Shown in pieces: positions 25,255 through 34,407 of a stretch of DNA of 43,701 bases. The position numbers were made by a program, and so were the translations under genes. Numbering within the stretch: the first letter of the stretch is position 1; each line of letters starts with the position of its first letter. The notes beneath the pieces were generated by a model. It searched no databases, was not told where the DNA came from, and saw only the letters and a program-made list of their open reading frames with translations. Origin of the DNA: Oscillospiraceae bacterium (GTDB lineage: Bacteria > Bacillota > Clostridia > Oscillospirales > Oscillospiraceae); contig WRDH01000024.1 in assembly GCA_009783555.1 (NCBI GenBank), forward strand, positions 1 through 43,701, in the 5' to 3' direction.

Positions 25255-28017
25255 TTACCCGGAAAAATACTCCAGTATCGCCTGCACCGTCGCATCCGCC
25301 ATTTTGTCCTGATTTACCGGGTCAATCATCCAGACGAAATCATCTATGTTAATTATAAAACCGGCTTCCAACAGAACCGAGGGTGTCCATGAGGGGCGGC
25401 AGACAAACAGATTAAATTGGACGAGACTCCTATGACGGTTTGTTGCAGGATTAATAAAGTGCATAACATCCAGCATTGACTGTGCGATATCTACACTGTT
25501 CGGGTTTCTGTACCAAACGGTAAAGCCCCGTATATTTGTCGCATTAGTCGTTTCCGCTACGCTGTTTATATGAAGCGAGATAAATAAATCGGGTCTTAAC
25601 TGATAGCTGAGATTTACACGGTCTTGAAGACTGACTGTATCATCGGTATCTCTTGTCATGTGTACTTCCGCGCCCAATTCTTCCAAACGCTCTGCAAGCT
25701 TTTGCGCATTTATGAGTGCAAGGTATTTTTCAGGCATAACTAAGCCTAACGGGCCGATCGCTCCCGAATAGTCACCGCCGTGTCCGGGGTCAAGAACTAT
25801 TGAAATGCCGGTTAGTGGTCTGTCGCCTTGTGACAGTGTTTTTCTTTTCTTGAGGTTAAATCGAAACTCACCATCTATATGCTCGGTAAAGTAACCTTCA
25901 AAATTGACATCATCTCTGATGGTAAATTCATAATACGGCACTCCGTCGGTTATTCCGCTGCTAAAGCTTGAAAATACAGTTTGTGATAAGTTTGCGGGCA
26001 GGTTCAACGAGGGCAGTTCCGTATGCATACCGAAGCTGATGGTCAAAACATTACCGTCAAACCTCGGGTTAACAACGGGAAAAATATCCGACTGCCATAC
26101 AAGCATGTCAAGATGTTCCCCGCTGCGATAGATACCGTTTTTTAGCACATTTATGATGGGTGCGTTTTCTGTGCGAAGTGCTACATTGCTGTCCATGACC
26201 CATGCACCGCTTGAGAGCTTAACAAAGCTGTTGCTTGATTCGGCTATGACACGGTCTTGTTTCCCCCTGGATAGTAACCAGTCAGAACCGCCTGTGGTTG
26301 TGTGTGACGGGAAAAGCCATGCTTCGTCAGTAACAATTGTTGCATATCTCGGTGTTGTGATTTGTCTCACTGTCACCGGGTCCGCACCCCCGCCGCCACC
26401 ACCGCTTGGGGCATTTCTTGTTATCAGACGTATTACGTCTTCTTGACCTTCCTGACTGAAGATGAACTCATTTTCCCCTGTTACCAGCGGAACAAACACA
26501 AAGAAGAACCCTTCGACCGTACGGTTTGTAACCTCTTCGCCATTTAAAAACAGGGGTCTGTCGGGAAGACTTGTCCCGACTATGTTGTACCCCGACGCAT
26601 TATCCGCTGTTCCCGAGAAAACGATATCTCTATACGGCATACCTACTGAAAGTGTATCAAGTATCATGACAGGCAAGCGGTCTTCAGTTCCATCACTCAT
26701 GCGGAAAAAGTCACGTATGGTATTGCCGAGTGTGCCTTGAATTGATTGAAATCTATAAAACACATTACCCTTGACAGTATCAATTTCATTTGTTTTTTCG
26801 AGCTGGCGAATCATTTCGCCTTCCCAGTGCGGCGGCTGATCCCTTTCGAACTCCCTGTACGCGGCATGTCCGATATATAAATCCACCCCGGTATCTCTGC
26901 AAAGGTCTACCCACCAATCCAGTATTACTTCAAAGTCGGCAGTTTCAAAACCTATGTACCAGTATATTTGCGGGCACACGTAATCAACCCACTCTTCCAA
27001 AACCCAGCGGCGTGTGTCTGCATAAAGAAGATGGTAGGACTCGAATGTGCTTGGGACATCAACACCGAGCGGGTCGGATTCGGTATTTTTCCAGATAGCT
27101 GACGGAGATATACCCCAACGCACGTTTGTGCCGTGGTATTCATTATGCGCACGGATGGTTGCTTGAATTTCTTGAATCAATGTATTGACGTTTTCGCGCC
27201 GCCAGTCATGCAAATCTAATCCGTTACCGTATCTTTCAAATGTCGCGGCATCATCAATACTCGTGCCGGGGGTGGGATAGAAATAATCATCAATGTGTAT
27301 TCCGTCCACATTGTAACCAACTAGGATTTCCGAGATGCCATCAATAATCAGTTGCCGCGCTTCGGGAAGACCCGGGTCGAGGATCAATCCTTGCCTTTCG
27401 CTTCTGTCTATCCATCCGAAAGCCAGCTCCGGGTGCTTAAAAACAGGGTTGTCGGGAGATAGGGTGTTCGGGTCGGAACTATTTGTAACCGTATGGATTA
27501 TTCTGTACGGATTAAGCCATGCGTGGAGTTCAATGTCTTGTGCGTGCGCAGCTTCTATCCAGTAGGCGAGCGGGTCGAAACCGGGTATCCCTTCTCCCTG
27601 AGTGCCTGAAAGCCAGTGACTCCACGGGAAAATGTCCGATTCATAAAATGCATCTCCCGTAGGCCGGACCTGAAAGATTATTGCGTTTAAACCAATTTCG
27701 GCAGAGCGGTTTACAATTGTATCTATTTCTCTTTTCAGTGCTTCAGCATTTAGCCCTTGGCGTGACGGAAAATCAAGGTTAATTACCGAGGGCACCCAAA
27801 CTGCTCTGAAGCCTTTTTCGGCAGTATCCTCTTCTTCCGGGCTGTCATTCTCGTAGTCACCGTTTGTAGATGGTGTATTTTCATCGTTGTCCGGCGGCTG
27901 ATGATCATCGGGGTTATGTGTACCCGGATTAACAAAGCCGCGACATCCGACGATAATTAAGCCCAACAGCAAAAGAGCTGTCAAGCTGTAAGTTAGTATT
28001 TTCTTATTTTTACTCAC
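25255..28017 (-). CDS. Lipoprotein fusing a GHL10 (DUF187) glycosidase-like domain to an N-acetylmuramoyl-L-alanine amidase
   Basis: A 920-aa exported protein. The signal peptide ends in lipobox IIVGC (acylated C25), followed by an Asp/Glu/Pro/Asn-rich linker (26-66). The GHL10/DUF187 TIM-barrel region (about 68-400) has FRAVWVPSV, FQVRPTGDAFY, LHAWLNPYR and IHIDDYFYP. A beta-rich middle contains a Gly run. The Amidase_3 domain covers 737-918, with zinc/catalytic residues H746 (DPGHGG), E763 (MPEKY), H816 (SLHIN) and E884 (LLEAGF). It could cleave both glycan-type bonds and the muramoyl-peptide amide; only the amidase residues are fully recognisable. The GTG start overlaps the upstream kinase gene by 8 bp, so translation is coupled. 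Confidence 0.88.
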   Translation of the reverse strand: MSKNKKILTYSLTALLLLGLIIVGCRGFVNPGTHNPDDHQPPDNDENTPSTNGDYENDSPEEEDTAEKGFRAVWVPSVINLDFPSRQGLNAEALKREIDTIVNRSAEIGLNAIIFQVRPTGDAFYESDIFPWSHWLSGTQGEGIPGFDPLAYWIEAAHAQDIELHAWLNPYRIIHTVTNSSDPNTLSPDNPVFKHPELAFGWIDRSERQGLILDPGLPEARQLIIDGISEILVGYNVDGIHIDDYFYPTPGTSIDDAATFERYGNGLDLHDWRRENVNTLIQEIQATIRAHNEYHGTNVRWGISPSAIWKNTESDPLGVDVPSTFESYHLLYADTRRWVLEEWVDYVCPQIYWYIGFETADFEVILDWWVDLCRDTGVDLYIGHAAYREFERDQPPHWEGEMIRQLEKTNEIDTVKGNVFYRFQSIQGTLGNTIRDFFRMSDGTEDRLPVMILDTLSVGMPYRDIVFSGTADNASGYNIVGTSLPDRPLFLNGEEVTNRTVEGFFFVFVPLVTGENEFIFSQEGQEDVIRLITRNAPSGGGGGGADPVTVRQITTPRYATIVTDEAWLFPSHTTTGGSDWLLSRGKQDRVIAESSNSFVKLSSGAWVMDSNVALRTENAPIINVLKNGIYRSGEHLDMLVWQSDIFPVVNPRFDGNVLTISFGMHTELPSLNLPANLSQTVFSSFSSGITDGVPYYEFTIRDDVNFEGYFTEHIDGEFRFNLKKRKTLSQGDRPLTGISIVLDPGHGGDYSGAIGPLGLVMPEKYLALINAQKLAERLEELGAEVHMTRDTDDTVSLQDRVNLSYQLRPDLFISLHINSVAETTNATNIRGFTVWYRNPNSVDIAQSMLDVMHFINPATNRHRSLVQFNLFVCRPSWTPSVLLEAGFIINIDDFVWMIDPVNQDKMADATVQAILEYFSG

Positions 28018-29944
28018 TTGATCTTCTGTCTCCCTTGCGTCTTTCGTCTCCTTGACGACGGTCGCGGGCGCTTTGCCGTCTGTCTCCTTTCCGGCGTTCT
28101 TTGACCGGTTTTTGCATATATAAGTATTTTCTCATCGTCTTCATTACGGCATCAAAGTCAACGGGTTTACCTAAATGACCATCCATCCCTGCTTCGAGGC
28201 ATTGGCGGACATCATCATTAAATACATTGGCTGTCATCGCAACAATCGGGATGGATTTTGCATTTTCAGCGTTACAAGCTCTAATGCGGCGTGTTGCTTC
28301 GTAACCGTCCATGATTGGCATCTGGATATCCATGAAGACGAGGTTATAGTCTTGCGGATTTTCGGTGAACATCTTAAGTGCTTCCGAGCCGTTTTCCGCA
28401 CAGTCAATATCGACTTGCGTCGGCTCAAGCAGAGCCATGACGATCTCACGGTTAATTTCAACATCTTCAACGAGTAATATGCGATAACCCCAAAACTTAT
28501 CGAAATCGGAAGATTTGCTGTCGTCATCTTCGCGCAGTAAATCAATGCCGAAATAACTATGAATACATTTAAGTACATCTGACGGGAAAATCGGCTTCGG
28601 CAGAAATCCACCTACGCCGGCATCTTTTGCGGCATCCGCTATGTCTTGCCAATGTATGGAGGAAATCATTATTACGACAGATTCATCAGTCTTTTCTTCA
28701 TTTATACGACGGGATAACTCTATTGCGTCCATGTCGGGTATTTTCCGGTCGATAAAAAACAAATCGTATTTGTTCCCGCTGTCAATAAGCTTAAGAGCTT
28801 CTGCTCCACTGTTTGCTGTGTCACACGGGATATTAAAACGCAATGCAATGTCTAAAAAGTATTCCAGAATATCTTCGTCACTGTCTATGACCAGTACTCT
28901 GATGTTGCTTATATTCGTTTTATCGGCTACTCTCAGCGACATCATTGTTTCTTCGTTTGGTTTTTCCGCTCTTATTGTGACTGTAAAGGTGGAGCCTTTG
29001 CCGAGTTTTGAAGATACTGAGATTGTACCTCCCATAAGCTCCAAAATACGTTTTGTGATTGCAAGACCAAGTCCTGTTCCGCCGTAGTTTCTGACTGTGC
29101 TGCTGTCTGCCTGTTCAAACGGATTAAACATCCGTGCTTGTTGCTCATCGCTTATTCCAACTCCGGTATCCGTTACGTCGAATTTTATCATATACTCGTT
29201 GCCGATGTTTCCAAGTAAGCTTACCTTCAAGCTGACTGTGCCATTTTCAGGGGTGAATTTTGTGGCGTTGGAAAGCAGATTTGTAATTATTTGCGCAAGA
29301 CGCTGGTCATCGCATAATAATACATGCGGGATATCTTCATCAATAAATACCGAGAATTTCTGGTGCTTCTCAACTATTCTGAAGTTAACGATGCTAATGA
29401 CCTTTCTTATCATTTCTTCAATTACACAGGGTGTAGGATGCAGCTCAAGCATATCGGCTTCTATCTTCGACATGTCAAGCACGTCATTAATTATTCCGAG
29501 CAGATGAATTGACGCATCACAGATTTTGCCCAGAGCATAGTCTTTTCTTTCAATGCTGTGTGCGGATAGTGCAATGTTTGTCATCCCGATTATGGCGTTC
29601 ATCGGCGTTCTTATTTCGTGGCTCATGTTTGCCAGAAACTCGCTCTTCGCACGGCTTGCAGCCTGCGCTTTTATGAGTGCTTCCGCTAATGCCTGATCTC
29701 TTATTCTCGCATCTATTTCGTCTTCAAATGCTTTTTTACCCAGCCTTGAGTAAATTTTGTACAGTGTTGCTCCGGCAATCAATAAAACAATTGCAACTAT
29801 TGTTATGTAAACACATATAGCAAGTATTGTGGTAAGTCCGTAGCTTATCAGCAGCAAGTAAATAAACGCTGATGTAATGAGTGTAAACACAGCGCCTGTT
29901 AATATTATTATTTCTGACGGTAAGATTTTTCTAAGTGCTTTCAT
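28010..29944 (-). CDS. Hybrid histidine kinase with two C-terminal REC domains
   Basis: A 644-aa protein. Two membrane helices (about 11-33 and 38-60) leave no sizeable extracellular sensor. HisKA has H109 in MSHEIRTPMN. The HATPase domain has NLLSNATKF, DTGVGIS and GTGLGLAI. REC1 covers about 350-465 with phospho-acceptor D399 in FFIDRKIP; REC2 about 490-605 with D539 in VFMDIQMPIMDG. The last 33 residues are a highly charged Arg/Asp/Lys tail with repeats of RRKGDRR type. It follows a PilZ gene by 27 bp and overlaps the amidase lipoprotein gene by 8 bp, giving an operon that joins c-di-GMP binding, phosphorelay and cell-wall cleavage. No Hpt domain is present, so an external one may be used. 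Confidence 0.92.
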   Translation of the reverse strand: MKALRKILPSEIIILTGAVFTLITSAFIYLLLISYGLTTILAICVYITIVAIVLLIAGATLYKIYSRLGKKAFEDEIDARIRDQALAEALIKAQAASRAKSEFLANMSHEIRTPMNAIIGMTNIALSAHSIERKDYALGKICDASIHLLGIINDVLDMSKIEADMLELHPTPCVIEEMIRKVISIVNFRIVEKHQKFSVFIDEDIPHVLLCDDQRLAQIITNLLSNATKFTPENGTVSLKVSLLGNIGNEYMIKFDVTDTGVGISDEQQARMFNPFEQADSSTVRNYGGTGLGLAITKRILELMGGTISVSSKLGKGSTFTVTIRAEKPNEETMMSLRVADKTNISNIRVLVIDSDEDILEYFLDIALRFNIPCDTANSGAEALKLIDSGNKYDLFFIDRKIPDMDAIELSRRINEEKTDESVVIMISSIHWQDIADAAKDAGVGGFLPKPIFPSDVLKCIHSYFGIDLLREDDDSKSSDFDKFWGYRILLVEDVEINREIVMALLEPTQVDIDCAENGSEALKMFTENPQDYNLVFMDIQMPIMDGYEATRRIRACNAENAKSIPIVAMTANVFNDDVRQCLEAGMDGHLGKPVDFDAVMKTMRKYLYMQKPVKERRKGDRRQSARDRRQGDERRKGDRRSSE

Positions 29945-29971
29945 TACTATTATCTCTGTTTCATATTCATA

Positions 29972-30526
29972 TTATTGAACCGCTATAAAGCGGCAGCCAT
30001 AGTCGGAGGATTCGCTCCCGTTGTCAACCGCATTCATAACCTTGACTACAGCTTTTTTTTGATTCGTACCTACTGAAAAATCCATTTGGAACTGGTCGCC
30101 GACTTCAAATGAGTAAAATGGTGCGCGAAAACGCAGACCTGTAGTGCTGATATTCATGAGCATTACTTTTATAGGTGTCTGAATCTGGTGCTGCTGACCG
30201 TCTACTACAAGGGTTGATATCTGTGCCGGTGTGTTTATGGAGTATCTTTCCGAGCTGCGGCCGTCTCTTTCCTGCCCTTGAAACATAGCTATACAAAGAC
30301 CGTTACCGAGCCTCTTTATTTTTCCGTCAAACTCAACAGGAACCGGGGCTGATAATATCATAACTTTACAGTTGTTATTGAGCTTAAGACAATCGGGAAG
30401 CGTTTCTACGATAATTTGTTTTGTGTCTTTTTCATGCATCAAGACATAGGTGGTTATCAGATGCTTTCCGTCTGTGTCATAAATGAGTACTGTTTGCATT
30501 GTATAATCGGCTGCTAATGCTGACAT
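29972..30526 (-). CDS. PilZ-domain c-di-GMP-binding protein
   Basis: A 184-aa protein. The C-terminal PilZ domain keeps both c-di-GMP contact motifs: RxxxR as R90-SSE-R94 and NxSxxG as N125 to G130 (NISTTG). The N-terminal part (1-85) is a beta-rich region like that of YcgR/YpfA-type proteins. I chose ATG 30526, 5 bp from AGGAGG; an ATG 3 bp earlier is equally open. It heads a three-gene operon with a hybrid kinase and a wall-hydrolase lipoprotein, which suggests c-di-GMP influences envelope remodelling. Divergent from the GTPase gene at 30670. Confidence 0.88.
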   Translation of the reverse strand: MSALAADYTMQTVLIYDTDGKHLITTYVLMHEKDTKQIIVETLPDCLKLNNNCKVMILSAPVPVEFDGKIKRLGNGLCIAMFQGQERDGRSSERYSINTPAQISTLVVDGQQHQIQTPIKVMLMNISTTGLRFRAPFYSFEVGDQFQMDFSVGTNQKKAVVKVMNAVDNGSESSDYGCRFIAVQ

Positions 30527-30563
30527 CATACACCTCCTACTCCAAAACAGCGCAATAATGGTC

Positions 30564-30592
30564 ATTTTACCATAATTTGCAGATTGGGTCAA
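30564..30592 (-). promoter_or_regulatory. Promoter of the PilZ/kinase/amidase operon
   Basis: Minus strand TTGACC (30587-30592), 17-bp spacer, TAAAAT (30564-30569). Confidence 0.65.
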
Positions 30593-30601
30593 TTTTTTCC
30601 G

Positions 30602-30630
30602 TTGAATTATTTGGTCTGTGCTGATATACT
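30602..30630 (+). promoter_or_regulatory. Promoter of the cDPG-synthetase-like gene
   Basis: TTGAAT (30602-30607), 17-bp spacer, TATACT (30625-30630); back to back with the opposite promoter, only 9 bp between the two -35 boxes. Confidence 0.6.
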
Positions 30631-30669
30631 GACATGTACGTTTATGAGAGTTTATTGGAGGTAAAGTAT

Positions 30670-32013
30670 ATGTCAAAACGCAAAATTATTATTATCGGAG
30701 CTGCAGGACGCGATTTCCACAATTTTAATGTTTTTTACAGAGACAATCCGAATTATGAGGTTGTAGCTTTTACAGCGGCTCAAATACCTGATATAGCTGA
30801 CAGGAAGTATCCTGCTTCACTGGCAGGGGAATTATATCCGAAAGGTATCCCTATTTATGAGCAAGACGAGTTAGAGCATTTGATAAAGTCACTTAATGCG
30901 GATGCTTGTGTATTTTCGTACAGTGATGTGCCGTATACATATGTTATGAGTCTCGGTGCAAAAGTCAATGCTGCCGGTGCTGCGTTTACGATGCTGGGTC
31001 ATAAAAACACTATGATTAGGAGCACAAAGCCGGTTATTGCAGTAGGTGCGGTTAGAACAGGTTGCGGAAAAAGCCAAACATCCCGCCGCATTGCCGAGGT
31101 TTTGATGGCCAACGGGCTGAAGGTTATAGCCATTCGTCATCCAATGCCGTACGGCGACCTCGAGGCGCAGAAGGTGCAGCGTTTTGCGACTATTGATGAT
31201 TTGAAAAAGCATAATTGTACCATTGAAGAGATGGAAGAATATGAGCCGCATATAGAGCGGGGCAATGTTATTTATGCAGGTGTGGATTACGAAGCGATTT
31301 TACGTGCTGCCGAAAATGATCCCGACGGTTGTGATGTTATTCTTTGGGATGGCGGCAACAATGATTTTCCGTTCTATTACCCGGACTTAATGGTCGCTGT
31401 CACAGACCCGCACAGACCCGGGCATGAGTTGTCATATTATCCGGGAGAAGTGACACTTCGCATTGCTGATGTTGTTGTTATAAATAAAATTGACAGTGCC
31501 GATTACAAAGATATTTTAACCGTCAGAGAGAGCATTGAACGTGTAAATCCTAGTGCAGTAGTCGTCGATGCCGCATCAACGATAAGTGTAGAAAAGCCGG
31601 AACTTATTCGCAGCAAGCGTGTTTTGGTCATCGAGGATGGTCCGACACTAACACATGGCGAAATGAAAATCGGTGCAGGCGTAGTTGCCGCAAAGCGTTT
31701 CGGCGCAAAAGAAATCGTTGACCCGAAGCCTTATGCAGTCGGAAGGCTTGCCGATACCTTCAAGACTTATCCGAACATAGAAAACATCCTGCCCGCAATG
31801 GGCTACGGTGACGAGCAAAGACATGACTTATCGGAAACAATTAAGCGTGTCGATTGCGACTCGGTAATAATCGCTACACCGATAGACCTCGCCAGAGTAA
31901 TCGATATTGATAAACCAAACACCCGTGTAGAATACAGCTTGCAGGAAATAGGTCATCCGGATATGGAAGATGTACTGAAGGACTTGATTGCAAAAATAAA
32001 GGGTTCAGAATGA
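30670..32013 (+). CDS. P-loop GTPase/ATPase related to cyclic 2,3-diphosphoglycerate synthetase
   Basis: A 447-aa protein. An N-terminal dinucleotide-fold segment (IIIIGAAGRDFHNFN) is followed by a P-loop domain with VGAVRTGCGKSQTSR near residues 125-139. Further marks are an IRHPMPYGD region, a Walker-B-like DVILWDGGNNDFPF and the guanine-specificity-like NKID. These match the family named after archaeal cyclic 2,3-diphosphoglycerate synthetase, whose bacterial members are widespread but of unproven function. I chose ATG 30670, 7 bp after GGAGG. No glycolytic neighbour supports the archaeal activity here. Repeat F1 copy 2 begins 10 bp after the stop. Confidence 0.8.
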   Translation: MSKRKIIIIGAAGRDFHNFNVFYRDNPNYEVVAFTAAQIPDIADRKYPASLAGELYPKGIPIYEQDELEHLIKSLNADACVFSYSDVPYTYVMSLGAKVNAAGAAFTMLGHKNTMIRSTKPVIAVGAVRTGCGKSQTSRRIAEVLMANGLKVIAIRHPMPYGDLEAQKVQRFATIDDLKKHNCTIEEMEEYEPHIERGNVIYAGVDYEAILRAAENDPDGCDVILWDGGNNDFPFYYPDLMVAVTDPHRPGHELSYYPGEVTLRIADVVVINKIDSADYKDILTVRESIERVNPSAVVVDAASTISVEKPELIRSKRVLVIEDGPTLTHGEMKIGAGVVAAKRFGAKEIVDPKPYAVGRLADTFKTYPNIENILPAMGYGDEQRHDLSETIKRVDCDSVIIATPIDLARVIDIDKPNTRVEYSLQEIGHPDMEDVLKDLIAKIKGSE

Positions 32014-32022
32014 GCTTATGCG

Positions 32023-32161
32023 AACTATTCAGAGGGTATCCATAAAACTTTTAATAGTTCCAGCCAATGCACTAGCACTATAGTGGAAACTTGTATTGAT
32101 CGGCAAAACTTGTGTGCTGACTGAAACTATTAAAAGTTTTCCGGACACCCTCTGAACAGTT
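32023..32161 (-). repeat. Family F1 palindromic element, copy 2
   Basis: A 139-bp element whose reverse complement matches 347-486 over most of its interior (shared blocks such as TTTCAGTCAGCACACAAG and TGCATTGGCTGGAACTATT). Its outer arms differ from copy 1 (CAGAGGGT in place of CTTGGCGGGT) but still pair with each other. A hairpin CACTATAGTG in the apical part corresponds to CGCTAAGGTG in copy 1. Most non-Watson-Crick positions become G:U when read on the minus strand. It lies between two rightward genes. Confidence 0.85.
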
Positions 32162-32201
32162 AACATAGAATGTCAAATTAGTTATTGAAAGGTGTATTCG
32201 T

Positions 32202-33221
32202 GTGTCGGAGTTGAAGATATCCCTGCCCGGTCCTGAGATAATTACCATAGCCGGGCAGACAATTGATAAGCTTGTACGTGCAGGTGACGGTGACGCTGCG
32301 CTGCTGTATTTGTATATACTCAGGACGCATGAGCAAAAGGAATTGTCAGAGTCGGAGATTGCGATTGCGCTTGATAAAAGCAAAGGCTGGGTAGCTTCTG
32401 CCATGGCGGTGCTGTCACGGCTCAGGCTGATTAATCTTGATAATATCAACGGTGCAAAGACCGGAAATGCCGCTTCCGACTCTGAGAGCGGTATTGACTC
32501 CCTGCCTCCATATAAAGAACCACGTCCACATACGGAAGATGAAGTTAAGCAAGTCCTTCAATCGGGATCTGATTTTTCTGTAGTCATTGAAGAAACACAG
32601 CGCAGGCTCGGAAAGCAATTGTCGCCTGACGAACTTCTGCGGCTATACGGGATTTATGACAATTTACGCTTGCCACCCGAAGTTATACTTCTGCTCATCA
32701 CGCATTGTATACGTGAGAGCCGCATTACCGGAGACGGTCGCGCACCAAATGTAAAGTATATTGAAAAAGCCGCATACACATGGGAGCGCGAGGGGATTTT
32801 CAGCCTTGAAAGAGCAGAGGAATACTTAAAAGCTCTGGAATCGAAGAAAAGCGTCCGCGGTGAAATGAAAAGAGTCCTATGCATTTGGGACAGAGAATTT
32901 TCAGCGACACAAAAACGTTATGTTGACGATTGGATTGAAATGGGTATGGAACCCGATGCTATTGCAATTGCGTATGACAAAACAATGGTAAAAACAGGCA
33001 GCCTTGCATGGCCGTATATTGATAAAATCGTTAGAAACTGGCACATAAAAGGACTCCTAACAGCACAGCAGGTACAAGATAGTGAAGGCGGTTCCGGGAA
33101 TGCGGGTCAATCTCAAGGTAACTTTCGAGGTGCATCACAAGGAAAACAAAAACACGGAGAACCAAACCGCGCGGACATAGAAAGAATGCAACGTCTTTTG
33201 GATAAGACTAAGAATAATTAG
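32202..33221 (+). CDS. DnaD-domain replication initiation protein
   Basis: A 339-aa protein. The N-terminal winged helix (about 15-80, LYLYILRTHEQKELSE, IALDKSKGWVASAMAVLSRL) resembles DnaD. Two DnaB_2/DnaD C-terminal-like helical domains follow (about 130-215 and 225-285, the second with YVDDWIEMGMEP and AWPYIDKIVRNWH). A disordered Gln/Gly/Ser tail ends the chain. In Bacillus DnaD and DnaB open the origin and recruit the helicase loader; the loader-like gene comes next. GTG start with GAAAGGTG upstream. The 3' end is 22 bp from repeat F2 copy A. Confidence 0.88.
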   Translation: MSELKISLPGPEIITIAGQTIDKLVRAGDGDAALLYLYILRTHEQKELSESEIAIALDKSKGWVASAMAVLSRLRLINLDNINGAKTGNAASDSESGIDSLPPYKEPRPHTEDEVKQVLQSGSDFSVVIEETQRRLGKQLSPDELLRLYGIYDNLRLPPEVILLLITHCIRESRITGDGRAPNVKYIEKAAYTWEREGIFSLERAEEYLKALESKKSVRGEMKRVLCIWDREFSATQKRYVDDWIEMGMEPDAIAIAYDKTMVKTGSLAWPYIDKIVRNWHIKGLLTAQQVQDSEGGSGNAGQSQGNFRGASQGKQKHGEPNRADIERMQRLLDKTKNN

Positions 33222-33243
33222 CAGAAATTTGTACACGCTTGAA

Positions 33244-33373
33244 CAGTTGGAATTGGAGTTAGTATTTTCAATTCCGTAAAGCGTAGGCATGGACGGTGGA
33301 GCGTCCGTCAGTAGAGTACAGGACGTACTCTCTGTCGGTAGGAATTGCAAAATGCTAACTCCAATTCCAACTG
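33244..33373 (+). repeat. Family F2 palindromic element, copy A
   Basis: A 130-bp element beginning CAGTTGGAATTGGAG and ending CTCCAATTCCAACTG. Inside the outer stem are smaller hairpins GGACG-N6-CGTCC and AGAGTAC-N5-GTACTCT. The reverse complement of 34408-34537 matches it over nearly its whole length. It sits between the DnaD and DnaC-like genes, 34 bp before the latter. Confidence 0.88.
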
Positions 33374-33407
33374 CCGATAACCATACAAGAAAGGGCAAAA
33401 CACTAAA

Positions 33408-34397
33408 ATGGCATTGGATGGCAAGATACTGGCAAGAGCAAAGGCTACGCTCGAAAAACGGCGTAGAGAGAAAGAGGAACAGTTTGAAACACGTTTGCAA
33501 GGTGTTTACGTAAAGTTTCCGGCTGTGCGATTAATTGATGCCGAGCTTAGAGCGACAATGGCGGAGCTTGTTGGTGTTGCTGTGGGGACCGGAGCATCAT
33601 CGCTAATTGATGATATCCGCAGTAGAAATCAGAAGCTGCAAGAAGAGCGTCGGGGTATAATAAACTGTGCCGGATTTCCGGAAGGTTATCTCGACAACGA
33701 ATATATATGCGAAAAATGCCATGACACAGGATTTAAGGATGCCAAAATGTGCGAATGTCTTGCGGCTATCTACAAGCAAGAGCAAAGTGCGTCGCTCAGT
33801 AACCTGTTCAAGCTCGGTAATGAAACCTTTGAGACCTTTAATCTTTCATTTTACAGCGATACACCGGCTTCGGACACAGGTATTTCACCAAGGCAAAGCA
33901 TGAAAGTTATTTATGAAATTTGTGTAGAATATGCACGGAGTTTCGGAAGTAATTCCATGAACATATTCTTTAACGGTGCGCCGGGACTTGGAAAAACATT
34001 TTTATCGGCATGTATTGCAAGAGTTGTTGCTGATAACGGATTTTCTGTCGTTTATGACATGGCATCTTCCGTATTCGCGAAATTTGAAGACGCAAAATTC
34101 CAACGCACCGATGATTTAGAACGGTTACGTAACGAAACAAACAGATATCTTGAATGCGATTTATTGATAATTGACGATTTAGGCACAGAGATGATTACAG
34201 CATTTACGATTTCAACGCTTTATGAAATAGTAAACACACGTCTTGTCACAGGACGGAAAACCATAATAAACTCGAATTTGACACTGATGGAACTAAACAA
34301 AAAATACTCCGAACAGATAATGTCCAGACTGGAAGGCGAGTATCAGGTACTGACGTTCTATGGTGATGATATAAGAAAGAAGAGGAATAGTATATAG
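33408..34397 (+). CDS. DnaC/DnaI-like helicase loader ATPase
   Basis: A 329-aa AAA+ protein. The N-terminal helicase-binding part carries a probable zinc site, C101, C104, C115 and C117 (ICEKCHDTG, MCEC). The ATPase domain has Walker A GAPGLGKTF at 190-198 and Walker B LLIIDDLGTE. A C-terminal arginine-finger region contains SRLEGEYQVL. It is expected to load the replicative helicase DnaB/DnaC onto DNA. The ribosome binding site is weak (AAAGGG, 12 bp away). The gene is bracketed by two inverted copies of repeat F2, 34 bp before it and 10 bp after it. Confidence 0.9.
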   Translation: MALDGKILARAKATLEKRRREKEEQFETRLQGVYVKFPAVRLIDAELRATMAELVGVAVGTGASSLIDDIRSRNQKLQEERRGIINCAGFPEGYLDNEYICEKCHDTGFKDAKMCECLAAIYKQEQSASLSNLFKLGNETFETFNLSFYSDTPASDTGISPRQSMKVIYEICVEYARSFGSNSMNIFFNGAPGLGKTFLSACIARVVADNGFSVVYDMASSVFAKFEDAKFQRTDDLERLRNETNRYLECDLLIIDDLGTEMITAFTISTLYEIVNTRLVTGRKTIINSNLTLMELNKKYSEQIMSRLEGEYQVLTFYGDDIRKKRNSI

Positions 34398-34407
34398 AAT
34401 TGGAACG

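Noticed and set aside
25095-25295. Small frame rich in Pro-Ser-Glu-Gly-Gly at the F3 repeat
   Set aside because: Product of translating the palindromic repeat; similar frames recur wherever the repeat occurs.
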